From JAAYCU01 sp964401335 (GTDB lineage Bacteria; Planctomycetota; Phycisphaerae; UBA1845; PWPN01), in NCBI GenBank assembly GCA_964401335.1, contig CAYNYK010000066.1:1-28694 (forward strand): a stretch of DNA of 28,694 nucleotides, given 5' to 3'. How positions within the stretch are numbered: position 1 is the stretch's first letter; each line of letters opens with the position of its first letter. Below are positions 7,767 through 15,177 of the stretch, piece by piece. The notes beneath the pieces were generated by a model. It was not told the origin of the DNA, did not search any database, and saw nothing but the letters and a program-made list of their open reading frames with translations. Made by a program: the position numbers and the translations under genes.

Positions 7767-8501
7767 TTAGCCCAGCAGGTCGGGCAGCTCGGTGACGGTA
7801 TCGATGCGCAGGTCGGGTTTAGCCGCGGCGTAATCGGTGGCGGGCCATAGCCCCTGCCGGCATCGGACCAACGCGGTTTTCATACCCAAAGCGGCCGGAG
7901 CGGTGACATCGTAGGCCGGCGAATCGCCGACAAAAAGCACTTTCGATAAATCGACCGTTTGGCCGTCCGGAAACGCCCGGCGAATGGCCTCCTGATAGAT
8001 GACTGGAGAGGGTTTGCGAAATCCGACCCCGCTCGAAAATACGGCGAAGTTCAGAAACCGGCCGAACCCCTGCCGGTCCAGTTCCTGGCGGCAGTAGATC
8101 GGGGGGATACTGCAATTACTGACCAGGCCAAGTCGATACCCACGGTTCTTAAGGTGTTCGACTGTATCGAGGGCCCCGGGAAACGGATCGAGCGAGCCGA
8201 TCCAGGCCTCGCCAAGCGCATGACAAATGTCCGCTACGCGATCCGTTTCGGCTTTGTGGTTCATGGCCGCGAGCCAATCCGCCACCACCTGCCCCATGTC
8301 ATATTCAGGCCAGGGTGGACGACAACTGGCGAGGGCGTCGGCTTCATGAAACGCCCGAAGCAATCGGTCGGCGGTTTCGGTGCCGGTCGGATTGTCCTGA
8401 ATCACCCCGGCGGTCAGGATGCCCTTGCGCAAAGCCTCCGCCTGCCGGGTTACCTCCACCAGCGTACCGCCCCAATCAAAAAGAATCACTTCAATGTGCA
8501 T
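7767..8501 (-). CDS. HAD-superfamily hydrolase with altered motif I
   Basis: The 244-aa protein has the four HAD motifs. Motif I is FDWGGTL (nucleophile Asp9), motif II is GLVSNCS, motif III is FRKPSP (Lys), and motif IV is VLFVGDSPAYDV. A helical cap insert (about 18-100) lies between motifs I and II, as in the phosphoglycolate phosphatase and beta-phosphoglucomutase groups. The second Asp of motif I, which usually acts as acid/base (DxD), is Gly. Phosphonoacetaldehyde hydrolase likewise has a small residue there (DWAGT). The substrate cannot be given. It converges on the radical SAM gene with one base between the two stop codons. Confidence 0.88.
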   Translation of the reverse strand: MHIEVILFDWGGTLVEVTRQAEALRKGILTAGVIQDNPTGTETADRLLRAFHEADALASCRPPWPEYDMGQVVADWLAAMNHKAETDRVADICHALGEAWIGSLDPFPGALDTVEHLKNRGYRLGLVSNCSIPPIYCRQELDRQGFGRFLNFAVFSSGVGFRKPSPVIYQEAIRRAFPDGQTVDLSKVLFVGDSPAYDVTAPAALGMKTALVRCRQGLWPATDYAAAKPDLRIDTVTELPDLLG

Positions 8502-8646
8502 CTTTCTCGGCCAATCGAGATAATCGAGAATCCCTGTTTTTCATATCCCGCAAGTGTGCTTTTACTACTGGCAATAATCGGCCAAGTCAATTATGGGTTG
8601 TGCGGACTCCTGTTCAGCGATAAGCGATTTTTGAGGTCAGGCCGGC

Positions 8647-8675
8647 TTGCATTCCTTAGCCGGGTACGATAAACT
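8647..8675 (+). promoter_or_regulatory. Possible promoter for the parvulin-type isomerase
   Basis: TTGCAT (8647-8652) and TAAACT (8670-8675) are separated by 17 nt, about 70 bp upstream of the ATG at 8746. Each box matches the sigma-70 consensus at four of six positions. The 8502-8745 spacer has no coding frame I would trust. Confidence 0.4.
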
Positions 8676-8745
8676 TTATTCCTTCCGCGCGTTTACCAGG
8701 CGGTACCATTTGAGTGAAAAACAGAAAATAGAAGAAAGGTATACT

Positions 8746-9936
8746 ATGTCTTTGAAAAAGTTGACGACCATCGTTGCATTGACTTGCTTTCTGACGGCGG
8801 TAACATTCGCCCAGACCACGCAACCCACGATGCATCCGGCTACTCAACCCGCCATCGGTCCGGCTTCACGGCCGGCGGCAACCCAACCAGCGGACAGTGT
8901 CGCGGCGACGGTTGACGGCCACGACATCATGGAGAGCGAACTGAAGGCTTTGGGGGAGATTTTTGTACATGGTAATCCCAATCTGAGCCATATGTCGCCC
9001 GCGCAGCGCGAGGTCACCTTGCGCCCCCACTGCCTGCGAACGCTTATCGAGCACTATCTGCTCGATAAAGCCGTGGCCAAGGCCGGTGTCCACGTCAGCC
9101 ACGAAGAACTGGTTGACAGGATCAAAAATCTGCTGGAGGCGCGATTTAAAAGTATGGGCCTGACCCGCGAGCAGGGCGAGCAACAGATTCAGCAACACAC
9201 TGGAAAGTCATGGGATGCCTTTGTCAATGAGCAGGCCGACAACCCGATGTTCGTCCATTATGTTCTCCTGTCCAAGTTGGTGGATAAGAATTACCCGGAA
9301 CAGTTGCAGGTCAGCGACGCGGACATCGAGAAGGAATATGAGAAGAACAAGGAATACGACTACATGAAGGTCCGGGCCAGCCACATCCTGGTTAAGACCG
9401 AGAGTTCGAGTACCGACGAGGAAAAAGCGGCGGCCCGCAAGAAGATCGAAGCCCTGTTGGTCGAAGCCCGCAAGCCGGATGCGGATTTCGCCTTGCTGGC
9501 CCGCGAGAATTCCGATTGTCCCTCCAAAGAGGCCGGCGGCGATTTGAATTATTTTGCGCGGAAAGCCCGGCCGGGACAAAGCGGCATGGTTGAACCGTTT
9601 GCCGCCGCCGCTTTCGCTCTGGAGCCCGGCCAGATCAGCGACGTGGTGGAAACGCAGTTCGGTTATCATATTATCAAGGTCACCGACAAAAAGATTACAC
9701 CATTGGCGGAAGTTAAAGACACGCTGCGCGAGAACATAAAAGAGCAAAAAGCGTATGATGTAGGTAAGATGTATCTGGGAGAATTGCGCGCGGCGGCCGA
9801 CATTAAGTATCCGCCAGGCAAAGAGCCGGCAACCCGGCCGGCCATGCGCTCCATGCCCGTGCCGAAAACCAAACCGGCCGGCGCGGCGAGTAAACCACAG
9901 AGCTCCGACGACACGCCCGGAGAAACCGGGAAATAG
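8746..9936 (+). CDS. Parvulin-type peptidyl-prolyl isomerase (SurA-like), secreted
   Basis: The 396-aa protein has a Sec signal peptide (about 1-22, cleavage after TFA) and a Thr/Gln/Pro-rich linker. A SurA-N-like helical chaperone region (about 50-200) precedes a complete parvulin domain (about 208-322): VRASHILVKTE, FALLARENSDCPS, GGDLNYFAR, FALEPGQISDVVETQFGYHIIKV. The tail after about 350 is Pro/Ala/Lys-rich and low in complexity. It should act on proteins crossing or outside the inner membrane. The ATG at 8746 is chosen because AAAGG lies 6 nt upstream and the signal peptide starts there. The open frame extends to 8647, but that part overlaps the promoter. It is monocistronic, and structured DNA follows its stop. 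Confidence 0.92.
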   Translation: MSLKKLTTIVALTCFLTAVTFAQTTQPTMHPATQPAIGPASRPAATQPADSVAATVDGHDIMESELKALGEIFVHGNPNLSHMSPAQREVTLRPHCLRTLIEHYLLDKAVAKAGVHVSHEELVDRIKNLLEARFKSMGLTREQGEQQIQQHTGKSWDAFVNEQADNPMFVHYVLLSKLVDKNYPEQLQVSDADIEKEYEKNKEYDYMKVRASHILVKTESSSTDEEKAAARKKIEALLVEARKPDADFALLARENSDCPSKEAGGDLNYFARKARPGQSGMVEPFAAAAFALEPGQISDVVETQFGYHIIKVTDKKITPLAEVKDTLRENIKEQKAYDVGKMYLGELRAAADIKYPPGKEPATRPAMRSMPVPKTKPAGAASKPQSSDDTPGETGK

Positions 9937-9981
9937 CTCCAAGCAAGAGCTACTCGTCAGAAGCGACGTCTTCCATCGTAA

Positions 9982-10082
9982 TTCTCCTTGCGCGGAGAAA
10001 GGTAGTGGGTGCCGTGGTTTACGGTTAGCGCGAAATTCATTCATGAATTTTCCCGTGAAAGCACCCACAACCAAACCACGGC
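9982..10082. other. Structured intergenic segment between convergent genes
   Basis: The 232-bp gap between two convergent genes holds several strong inverted repeats. TTCTCC (9982-9987) pairs with GGAGAA (9994-9999). AAATTCAT (10033-10040) pairs with ATGAATTT (10043-10050) over a two-base loop. GTGGGTGC (10005-10012) pairs with GCACCCAC (10061-10068), and GCCGTGGTTT (10011-10020) pairs with AAACCACGGC (10073-10082). The last two stems interleave rather than nest, so they form a pseudoknot or are alternatives. A two-way transcription terminator is the simplest role. There is no strong U tract. Confidence 0.55.
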
Positions 10083-10168
10083 CACGCGCCGCAGATGGGT
10101 TGAAGGCGCCACCCGCTCCGCAACGAGCATATTATCCGCCGCTTAAAACCAGCCTCTGTATCTCGGCA

Positions 10169-10471
10169 TCAACGTGGTGCCGTTGAATTATCGGGGTTGG
10201 CGGGGTTTTCGATCCAGAGGCGATAGCAAGCCTGACACAGGTTGATCGTTAAGCGACGGTACACCTGATCCATGAGTTCCTGCTCACTGGCGTGGTTCAG
10301 TTGCTCGATAAGTTCTTTCATCCGTTGTTTGGCGTCGGCCGCCGACTCTTCCAGCGTCAATACCGGCGGGGACGGGTCGGCGAAGGCCTCGATGCGCACC
10401 ACGAAAAAATCGCCCGATCCCGGCTGGAGTTCAACGCCACAGCGATGGCAGAATAGAGGCGTTTCCATCAT
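10169..10471 (-). CDS. Small CxxC protein, possible zinc ribbon
   Basis: The 100-aa protein has two CxxC pairs, CHRCG near the N-terminus and CQACY near the C-terminus, which together could bind one zinc ion. Between them is an acidic helical segment (about 38-80). The ATG at 10471 overlaps the TGA of the methyltransferase gene by four bases (ATGA), which indicates translational coupling; a second ATG follows directly. A longer frame to 10516 would lie inside the methyltransferase. I do not recognise the function. The coupling suggests it works with or is co-regulated with the methyltransferase. Confidence 0.75.
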   Translation of the reverse strand: MMETPLFCHRCGVELQPGSGDFFVVRIEAFADPSPPVLTLEESAADAKQRMKELIEQLNHASEQELMDQVYRRLTINLCQACYRLWIENPANPDNSTAPR

Positions 10472-11475
10472 ATCTTTGGAACCTTCTTGACCGCCCGGAC
10501 CAGCGAATTCATCCAATCGTCCCGGCGGAGCAATTCCACGTGCCCAAAACCGCAGGCCATGAGGTCTTCCTGCAACTCACCGAACGTAAACGTGCCGCCG
10601 CCCTCGGTCGCGACCAGCATGTTGATGGCGAACAAAGCGCCGGCCGGTGGTTGCGTGCGCGATTCATCCATAATGACATCACGGATAAGCAGTTGTCCGT
10701 TGTCGGCCAGCGCCCGGTGAATTTTCGCGAACAATTCGCGGTTTTGCATCCGGGAGTTCTGATGCACGATCGCGCTGAGCAGGGCGAAATCCGCGCCGGC
10801 CGGCAGCTCGTCTTGATAGAAGTCGCCCACGACGAGTGTCACCCGATCGTTCAGCCCCGCCTCGGTGATACGCCGCCGAGCCAGCGGTATGACTTCGGGC
10901 AAATCGAACAACGTCGCCCGTGCGGTGGGGATGGCCTTGAGGAAAGCGATCGTGTAGCTGCCGGACGCACCGCCGATATCAAGCAGGTGGTTGAATTTCA
11001 GGGCCACCAACTCCCCCACCAGCATGGGAGCAGTTTGGCGGGCCAGATTGTCCATGGCGGTGATGAACGCGGCATAATCCTGTTCCGCACCTCGGATGCT
11101 CGGCCTACTCTCCGCTGGCCGGCCGGTTTTGACCACCTCCGCCAGTTGGGCCCAACGCCGCAGGCAGTTGGCCTGATGCCGGACCATATCCAACATGCTG
11201 CATGTCCCGCCGGAAGTTAAAACCTCCGCAACACCGTCGGCCAATTCGTATTGCTCATCCTTTTTGGTCAGCAAATTCAGGGCGGCCAGGGCGTCGAGCA
11301 GGGCTTTCGTGGCCCGCGAATCCGTATCCAGACGGCCGGTGATTTCCTCGGCGTTCCGTGGCCTGTTACGCAGTATCTCGAAAAGGTCCAACTCGGCCGC
11401 GGCGGCCAACACACATGCGGGTTGAAATCCCCGAGCCAATTCCATGATCTGTTCGGCGGTCCAATGCTTGCTCAT
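10468..11475 (-). CDS. SAM-dependent O-methyltransferase-like protein
   Basis: The 335-aa protein has the two-domain layout of the plant/bacterial O-methyltransferase family (acetylserotonin O-methyltransferase-like). The N-terminal winged-helix dimerisation domain (about 5-95) includes LAAAAELDLFEIL and LLDALAALNLLTK. The Rossmann methyltransferase domain follows, with SAM motif I LLDIGGASGSY at about 164-174. FDLPEVI is the acidic end of strand 2, and a VVGDFYQDELP block follows. These enzymes methylate small aromatic or polyketide-like hydroxyls, but the substrate here is unknown. The ATG at 11475 follows AAAGGGAAAGG. The small CxxC gene overlaps its stop. The leader contains a fragment of the genome's ACCACGGAGG-type repeat. 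Confidence 0.87.
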   Translation of the reverse strand: MSKHWTAEQIMELARGFQPACVLAAAAELDLFEILRNRPRNAEEITGRLDTDSRATKALLDALAALNLLTKKDEQYELADGVAEVLTSGGTCSMLDMVRHQANCLRRWAQLAEVVKTGRPAESRPSIRGAEQDYAAFITAMDNLARQTAPMLVGELVALKFNHLLDIGGASGSYTIAFLKAIPTARATLFDLPEVIPLARRRITEAGLNDRVTLVVGDFYQDELPAGADFALLSAIVHQNSRMQNRELFAKIHRALADNGQLLIRDVIMDESRTQPPAGALFAINMLVATEGGGTFTFGELQEDLMACGFGHVELLRRDDWMNSLVRAVKKVPKI

Positions 11476-11811
11476 ACCTTTCCCTTTGGTTTGGTTTTTT
11501 TACCACGGAGGCGCTGAGACAGGAGAATATCACGAAAGTTAAAAGTCAATACTGCCAATCGAGCTTAGGTCGACCATAACCTGTTCGCGTAACCACATCC
11601 TCAACGTTCCAGTTTTTTGTGTTTTCTCCTGTAGTGCCGGGGCAAACGCACAGGGAAAACGGCCCACGCTTTCAGCACATTCAGCAGGAATTATCCGGGT
11701 TTGGGCTCTGACTGTGCAATACTTGTGGGCGATCGGCGACAACAAGAATGGGGCCGCCGTGGCCCCCAATGTGCCCAATTGGCATAAGCCTTTATTTTAA
11801 GGAGACTTACG
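11476..11811. other. Intergenic region between divergent genes, with repeat fragment and hairpin
   Basis: No convincing gene. ACCACGGAGG at about 11502-11511 is a fragment of a repeat family seen again near the right end of the window. A hairpin at 11750-11766 pairs GGGGCC with GGCCCC over a five-base loop, about 45 bp before the next ATG. It could lie in that gene's leader or be part of its promoter region. A 79-codon minus-strand frame here looks accidental. Confidence 0.5.
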
Positions 11812-12654
11812 ATGATTCTGAGAATGGTGAAGTACACAGCAATGGGTACCGCCGGGTTGGCGGTATTGGGTGGGATCTTTTTGGGACCGGATTTGGTCAG
11901 TTATGCGACCAGCTCGGCCCGGTCTGTCCAGCAGGTGGTCAAGGACTCGGTGCCTATCGAATTCGAGTTGAAACGGGCCCAGGATCTTCTGGAGGACATC
12001 ATCCCTGAAATGCAGGCCAACATCCGCCTGATTGCCCAGGAAGAGGTCGAGGTGGCCAACCTGCGGGCGGAGATCAAGAACGCGAACGAGGCGTTAAGTC
12101 AGGAGCGTACGGGGGTGGGGCGGCTGCGCGAGGTGCTGTCCGTCCAGCGGGCCTCTTACACCTTGGGCGGCGCGGAGTATACCCATCAGCAGGTTAAGGA
12201 GGAGCTTGCCCGCCGATTTAATCGCTTCAAGGAGGCCGAGGTCGTGCTGGCCGGCAAGGAGCGTCTGCTGAACAGTCGGGAAAAATCCCTGCAGGCGGCC
12301 ATGCAGATGCTCGATCGCACCCGCTCGCAGAAAGTGCAGCTCGAGGACCAAATCCAATCGCTGGAGAGCCAGTATCGGCTGGTCAAGGCCGCCGCCGTCG
12401 GTTCGCGCGTGCAGTTCGACAACAGCAAGCTCGCCCAGACCGAACGGCTGATCGCCCAGATCAAGAAACGACTCGATGTCGCCGAACGCGTCCTGGCCCA
12501 CGAAGCCCAGTTCGTTCAGCCGATGGAGCTCGACACGATCGACGAGAAGGAACTCCTGACTCAGATCGACGAGCATTTCGCGCCGAAGAGTGAACAGGCC
12601 GCGACCAGTCAGCCGGCGGTCATGGAACTCGGATACGCGGGCCGGGCGGAATGA
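11812..12654 (+). CDS. Membrane-anchored coiled-coil protein
   Basis: The 280-aa protein begins with a hydrophobic segment (about 8-32). Long stretches of heptad-like charged helix follow (about 48-85, 95-110 and 120-235), with many Glu, Gln, Arg and Leu residues, and a short flexible tail. This is an elongated coiled coil held at the membrane. I do not recognise a named family and see no catalytic motif. The ATG at 11812 has an excellent ribosome-binding site (AAGGAGA). The gene stands alone between a divergent methyltransferase gene and a convergent toxin-antitoxin pair. In layout it resembles the coiled-coil protein at 24957-25850, but I see no clear sequence similarity. Confidence 0.82.
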   Translation: MILRMVKYTAMGTAGLAVLGGIFLGPDLVSYATSSARSVQQVVKDSVPIEFELKRAQDLLEDIIPEMQANIRLIAQEEVEVANLRAEIKNANEALSQERTGVGRLREVLSVQRASYTLGGAEYTHQQVKEELARRFNRFKEAEVVLAGKERLLNSREKSLQAAMQMLDRTRSQKVQLEDQIQSLESQYRLVKAAAVGSRVQFDNSKLAQTERLIAQIKKRLDVAERVLAHEAQFVQPMELDTIDEKELLTQIDEHFAPKSEQAATSQPAVMELGYAGRAE

Positions 12655-12810
12655 CGAGATGCGATGGTGATTGCACACACAAAACAAGAATGTTGGAGGC
12701 TCGTTATGCTTCAATTGACTGTTGATATTCGGCGAACATTACGAATAACAGACGAGGATTATTCCCAACGCCTTGTTTTCTGCGTCGCCGCAATGCAACC
12801 GGTTAGCTTA

Positions 12811-13080
12811 TCATTGCCGGGATATCAATTTGTCATAGTCTGCATGCGAACCGATCCAAAACCAGATGAAGGTTTCACCTTCTTTAAGGGCAAGTGCTCT
12901 GTAATCGAGGGCAACCCGGATGGAATAAATCTCTTGCGTTGCGTGGATTTTTTTGAAACGCAGGCTTTTATGAAGCGGATTGCTCTGCCACAGGCGAAAT
13001 CTCTTTTCGGCCGCATGCCGAATACTTTCGGGCAATTGGTGAAGCAATTGGCGGAATGCCCTAGTCGTGTGCGAGGTCAC
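12811..13080 (-). CDS. RelE/ParE-superfamily toxin
   Basis: The 89-aa protein matches a well-known branch of RelE/ParE-fold toxins: FRQLLHQLPESIRHAAEKRF, RLWQSNP, SLRFKKI, YSIRVALDYRALA and WFWIGSHADYDKL. Members either cut mRNA at ribosomes or poison gyrase; sequence alone does not decide. I start it at the GTG at 13080, inside the end of the antitoxin gene (20-bp overlap), because the known domain begins there. The longer frame to 13191 would run antiparallel to no signal and through the antitoxin. Antitoxin-first order with overlap is typical of Type II systems. Confidence 0.85.
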   Translation of the reverse strand: MTSHTTRAFRQLLHQLPESIRHAAEKRFRLWQSNPLHKSLRFKKIHATQEIYSIRVALDYRALALKEGETFIWFWIGSHADYDKLISRQ

Positions 13081-13291
13081 GTTTATTCTCAAGGGGTAAA
13101 GTTTTGCCGGCTTCGAATTCGGCCAAGGCTTTGTCAGCCAAGGCTGCCAGTTGATCCTGGGATTGGGCAAATGCCTCGGACCAGCGATCATCGGAGGCCA
13201 GCTCCTGAAGCACTAAAGAAGCAATGGCTTCCTGCTCCGGCTCGGGGCGCTTTGCGGCCTCGGCGAATGCTTTTTGGAGTAACGTGGTCAT
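13061..13291 (-). CDS. Antitoxin partner of the RelE/ParE-type toxin
   Basis: The 76-aa acidic, helical protein (EPEQEAIASLVLQEL, then an Ala/Glu-rich helix) precedes and overlaps the toxin gene. It has no clear DNA-binding motif. It looks like the short helical antitoxins that wrap around RelE/ParE-type toxins, and the role is inferred mainly from position and size. The ATG at 13291 lacks an obvious ribosome-binding site. The pair sits in a gap between unrelated genes, as expected for a mobile addiction module. Confidence 0.78.
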   Translation of the reverse strand: MTTLLQKAFAEAAKRPEPEQEAIASLVLQELASDDRWSEAFAQSQDQLAALADKALAEFEAGKTLPLENKRDLAHD

Positions 13292-13393
13292 AATGACATG
13301 TTAGCAAAGGTGTAAAACAATGTCAATTTATGACGAAAAGGATTGTTCGGTACAGGTGTGGCCAACCGCGCGGCATTTGCTGGAGTTGTGGTC

Positions 13394-14968
13394 ATGTTGA
13401 TCCTGCAGATTCGGCAAGCGGAGACGGCCTTGAAGGATGGGCGGCTGGACGAGGCCTTCGAACTCGTGCATAGCGAAGCCGTTCGCCGGCACTGTCGAGG
13501 CCAGCATCTGATCGGGCGGGTGGCCCGGGCCCTGGTTCAGCGGGGGCGAACGCATCTGGCCGCCGGTCTTTGCGAACAGGCCATGATCGACGCCGAAAAA
13601 GGGACCCGGCTGGCCGGCCACCTGCCCGAGGCGGCCGAGCTGCGCCGGGACATTCAGGCGGCGATCATGGCCCGGCAGGACCAGCGGCACCGGCAGGCGG
13701 AGGTAATCGCCACTGCCCGCGAACACCTGCATAACGGCCGTCTGTCCATGGGCGCGAATGTACTCGAAGAAGTGGCCGACGCCGACGGGCCGATCATTAC
13801 CCTGACCCGCGAGATCATGAACCGCCGTGGCCGCGCGGAAGCGTTGCTGGAGCAGGCCGAGCGAGCCATCGGGCAGGAGGATTGGGACGCGGCCGTCGAT
13901 GCATTGCTGGAGGTCAAGGGTCTGCATACCAGCAACGCACGGCTGGCGGAAATAATCGTCCGCGTCAGAGCGGCGATGCTGGACCATACACGTCGTTATC
14001 TTGACGGCGGCCGGCTGGATCTGGCCGAGGCGGTTTTGGACAAGCTGGTTCCGCTGGCCGGTAAGGCGGTGGAGGTCCGGGAAGCCGAACGCATTCTGCA
14101 CGATTGTCGGCGGGCGGTGGGGCTGATCGAACGCCGTCAACTGCGCACGGCCGGTGAGATCCTGCAACGCCTGGCTCCGCTGTTGCCGCAGGCCGACTGG
14201 CTGGCTCGTGCGTTAACCAATGTCCAACAGGCGGCGACGGCCCTGGAGCATCTTCGCGGCGGGCCACTGGGTCTGATCGTCGGCGATAAATCGTTGAGTA
14301 TGGGCGAATATTTCAGGGGGCATGATACAATGGTGTCGGCCGATCTTGATCGTGTCGAAAAGGGGAGCCCTGTGAGCAGCCGACCGTTGCCGGACAAGTC
14401 GATCATGCACGTGGATGGAGCGGGCAGCTTTCTGCTGTTACGCGGCCGAAAGGTGCATATCGGGCCGGCCGGCGGAGCGGCGCTGTTTGATGTTGCCCTG
14501 ATGGCGGATTCATCGTTGCCGGCGGTGACTATCGAACGGCGCGAGGAGGATTATTTTCTCGAATCCGCGGTGCCGGTCGAGGTCAACGGTACGCCGGTGA
14601 CGCATCGGCTTTTGTCCGGCGGCGAGCGGATCGCGCTGTCGCCGCGTTGCCGGTTGAAATTCGAGCGGCCTAACGCGGCGAGCACTTCGGCGATATTGAG
14701 CTTGTCGGGTACCCGGCTGCCGGACGGAGACGCCCGGCAGATCGTTCTTTTCGACAAGTCGATTATCATCGGCCCCGGCTCGTCAGCGCATATTCGCGCC
14801 GGTCGTACGGCCCAGCCGATCGTGCTTTATCTTCGCGATCAAGGCTTGTATGCCCGATCGAGCGAGCCGGTCGTGATCAACGGAAAGGCGGCCGGCGCGA
14901 CGGAGGCGTTGCCGGTGGAGAAGCAGGTCTGTATTGGAGAGGTGTCGTTTGTTATTACGCCGACATGA
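13394..14968 (+). CDS. Helical-repeat protein with C-terminal FHA-like modules
   Basis: The 524-aa soluble protein has two parts. Residues 1 to about 300 are helical and Ala/Leu/Arg-rich, like TPR-type repeats (AETALKDGRLDEAFELV, AEALLEQAERAIGQEDWD). From about 340 onward are two beta-rich modules resembling forkhead-associated domains: first LLLRGRKVHIGP to VEVNGTPVTHRLLSGGERIAL, then IVLFDKSIIIGPG to VVINGKAAG. FHA domains bind phosphothreonine, but the conserved Ser/His pair is not clear here, so binding may be degenerate. The ATG at 13394 has GGAG 8 nt upstream; the frame is open to a TTG at 13343. A large Ser/Thr kinase gene follows 209 bp downstream on the same strand, which suggests the protein is a target or adaptor of that kinase. 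Confidence 0.72.
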   Translation: MLILQIRQAETALKDGRLDEAFELVHSEAVRRHCRGQHLIGRVARALVQRGRTHLAAGLCEQAMIDAEKGTRLAGHLPEAAELRRDIQAAIMARQDQRHRQAEVIATAREHLHNGRLSMGANVLEEVADADGPIITLTREIMNRRGRAEALLEQAERAIGQEDWDAAVDALLEVKGLHTSNARLAEIIVRVRAAMLDHTRRYLDGGRLDLAEAVLDKLVPLAGKAVEVREAERILHDCRRAVGLIERRQLRTAGEILQRLAPLLPQADWLARALTNVQQAATALEHLRGGPLGLIVGDKSLSMGEYFRGHDTMVSADLDRVEKGSPVSSRPLPDKSIMHVDGAGSFLLLRGRKVHIGPAGGAALFDVALMADSSLPAVTIERREEDYFLESAVPVEVNGTPVTHRLLSGGERIALSPRCRLKFERPNAASTSAILSLSGTRLPDGDARQIVLFDKSIIIGPGSSAHIRAGRTAQPIVLYLRDQGLYARSSEPVVINGKAAGATEALPVEKQVCIGEVSFVITPT

Positions 14969-14974
14969 AGGGAT

Positions 14975-15113
14975 GAAAGAGGGGGGGAGGGGGAGACAAG
15001 GAGAGGGGGAAGCGGGTTGATGGTTTCGGATGTGATGGAGAGAGAGAGGGACGGAGAGACTAGTGGATTCGTTTCTCCTCCTCGCCGCGTCTCCCCATCT
15101 CCCCCTCATGCGG
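14975..15113. repeat. GA-rich inverted-repeat element, copy 1
   Basis: A purine-rich left arm (about 14980-15012, containing GGGGGAGACAAGGAGAG) and a pyrimidine-rich right arm (about 15075-15110, containing CTCCCCATCTCCCCCTC) face each other across about 65 bp. The arms are imperfect complements and could form a long hairpin. A similar element lies at 21472-21570. Both stand just before a signalling gene. The element begins a few bases after the stop of the FHA-like gene. Confidence 0.7.
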
Positions 15114-15177
15114 GATACGGAATGAACCATGACAAAAAGCAGTCTTCCAAAGGCGGGACACGATAGGAAGTAAAATC

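Noticed and set aside
9208..10074. Minus-strand frame of 288 codons
   Set aside because: Antisense to the secreted parvulin-type isomerase and extends into the structured intergenic segment.
11539..11778. Minus-strand 79-codon frame
   Set aside because: No start signal, no family resemblance, and it overlaps the likely leader of the gene at 11812.
12664..13293. Plus-strand frame of 209 codons with a GGAGG-like site before an ATG at 12706
   Set aside because: It lies opposite the toxin-antitoxin genes, whose toxin is clearly a RelE/ParE-type protein; its own product resembles nothing.
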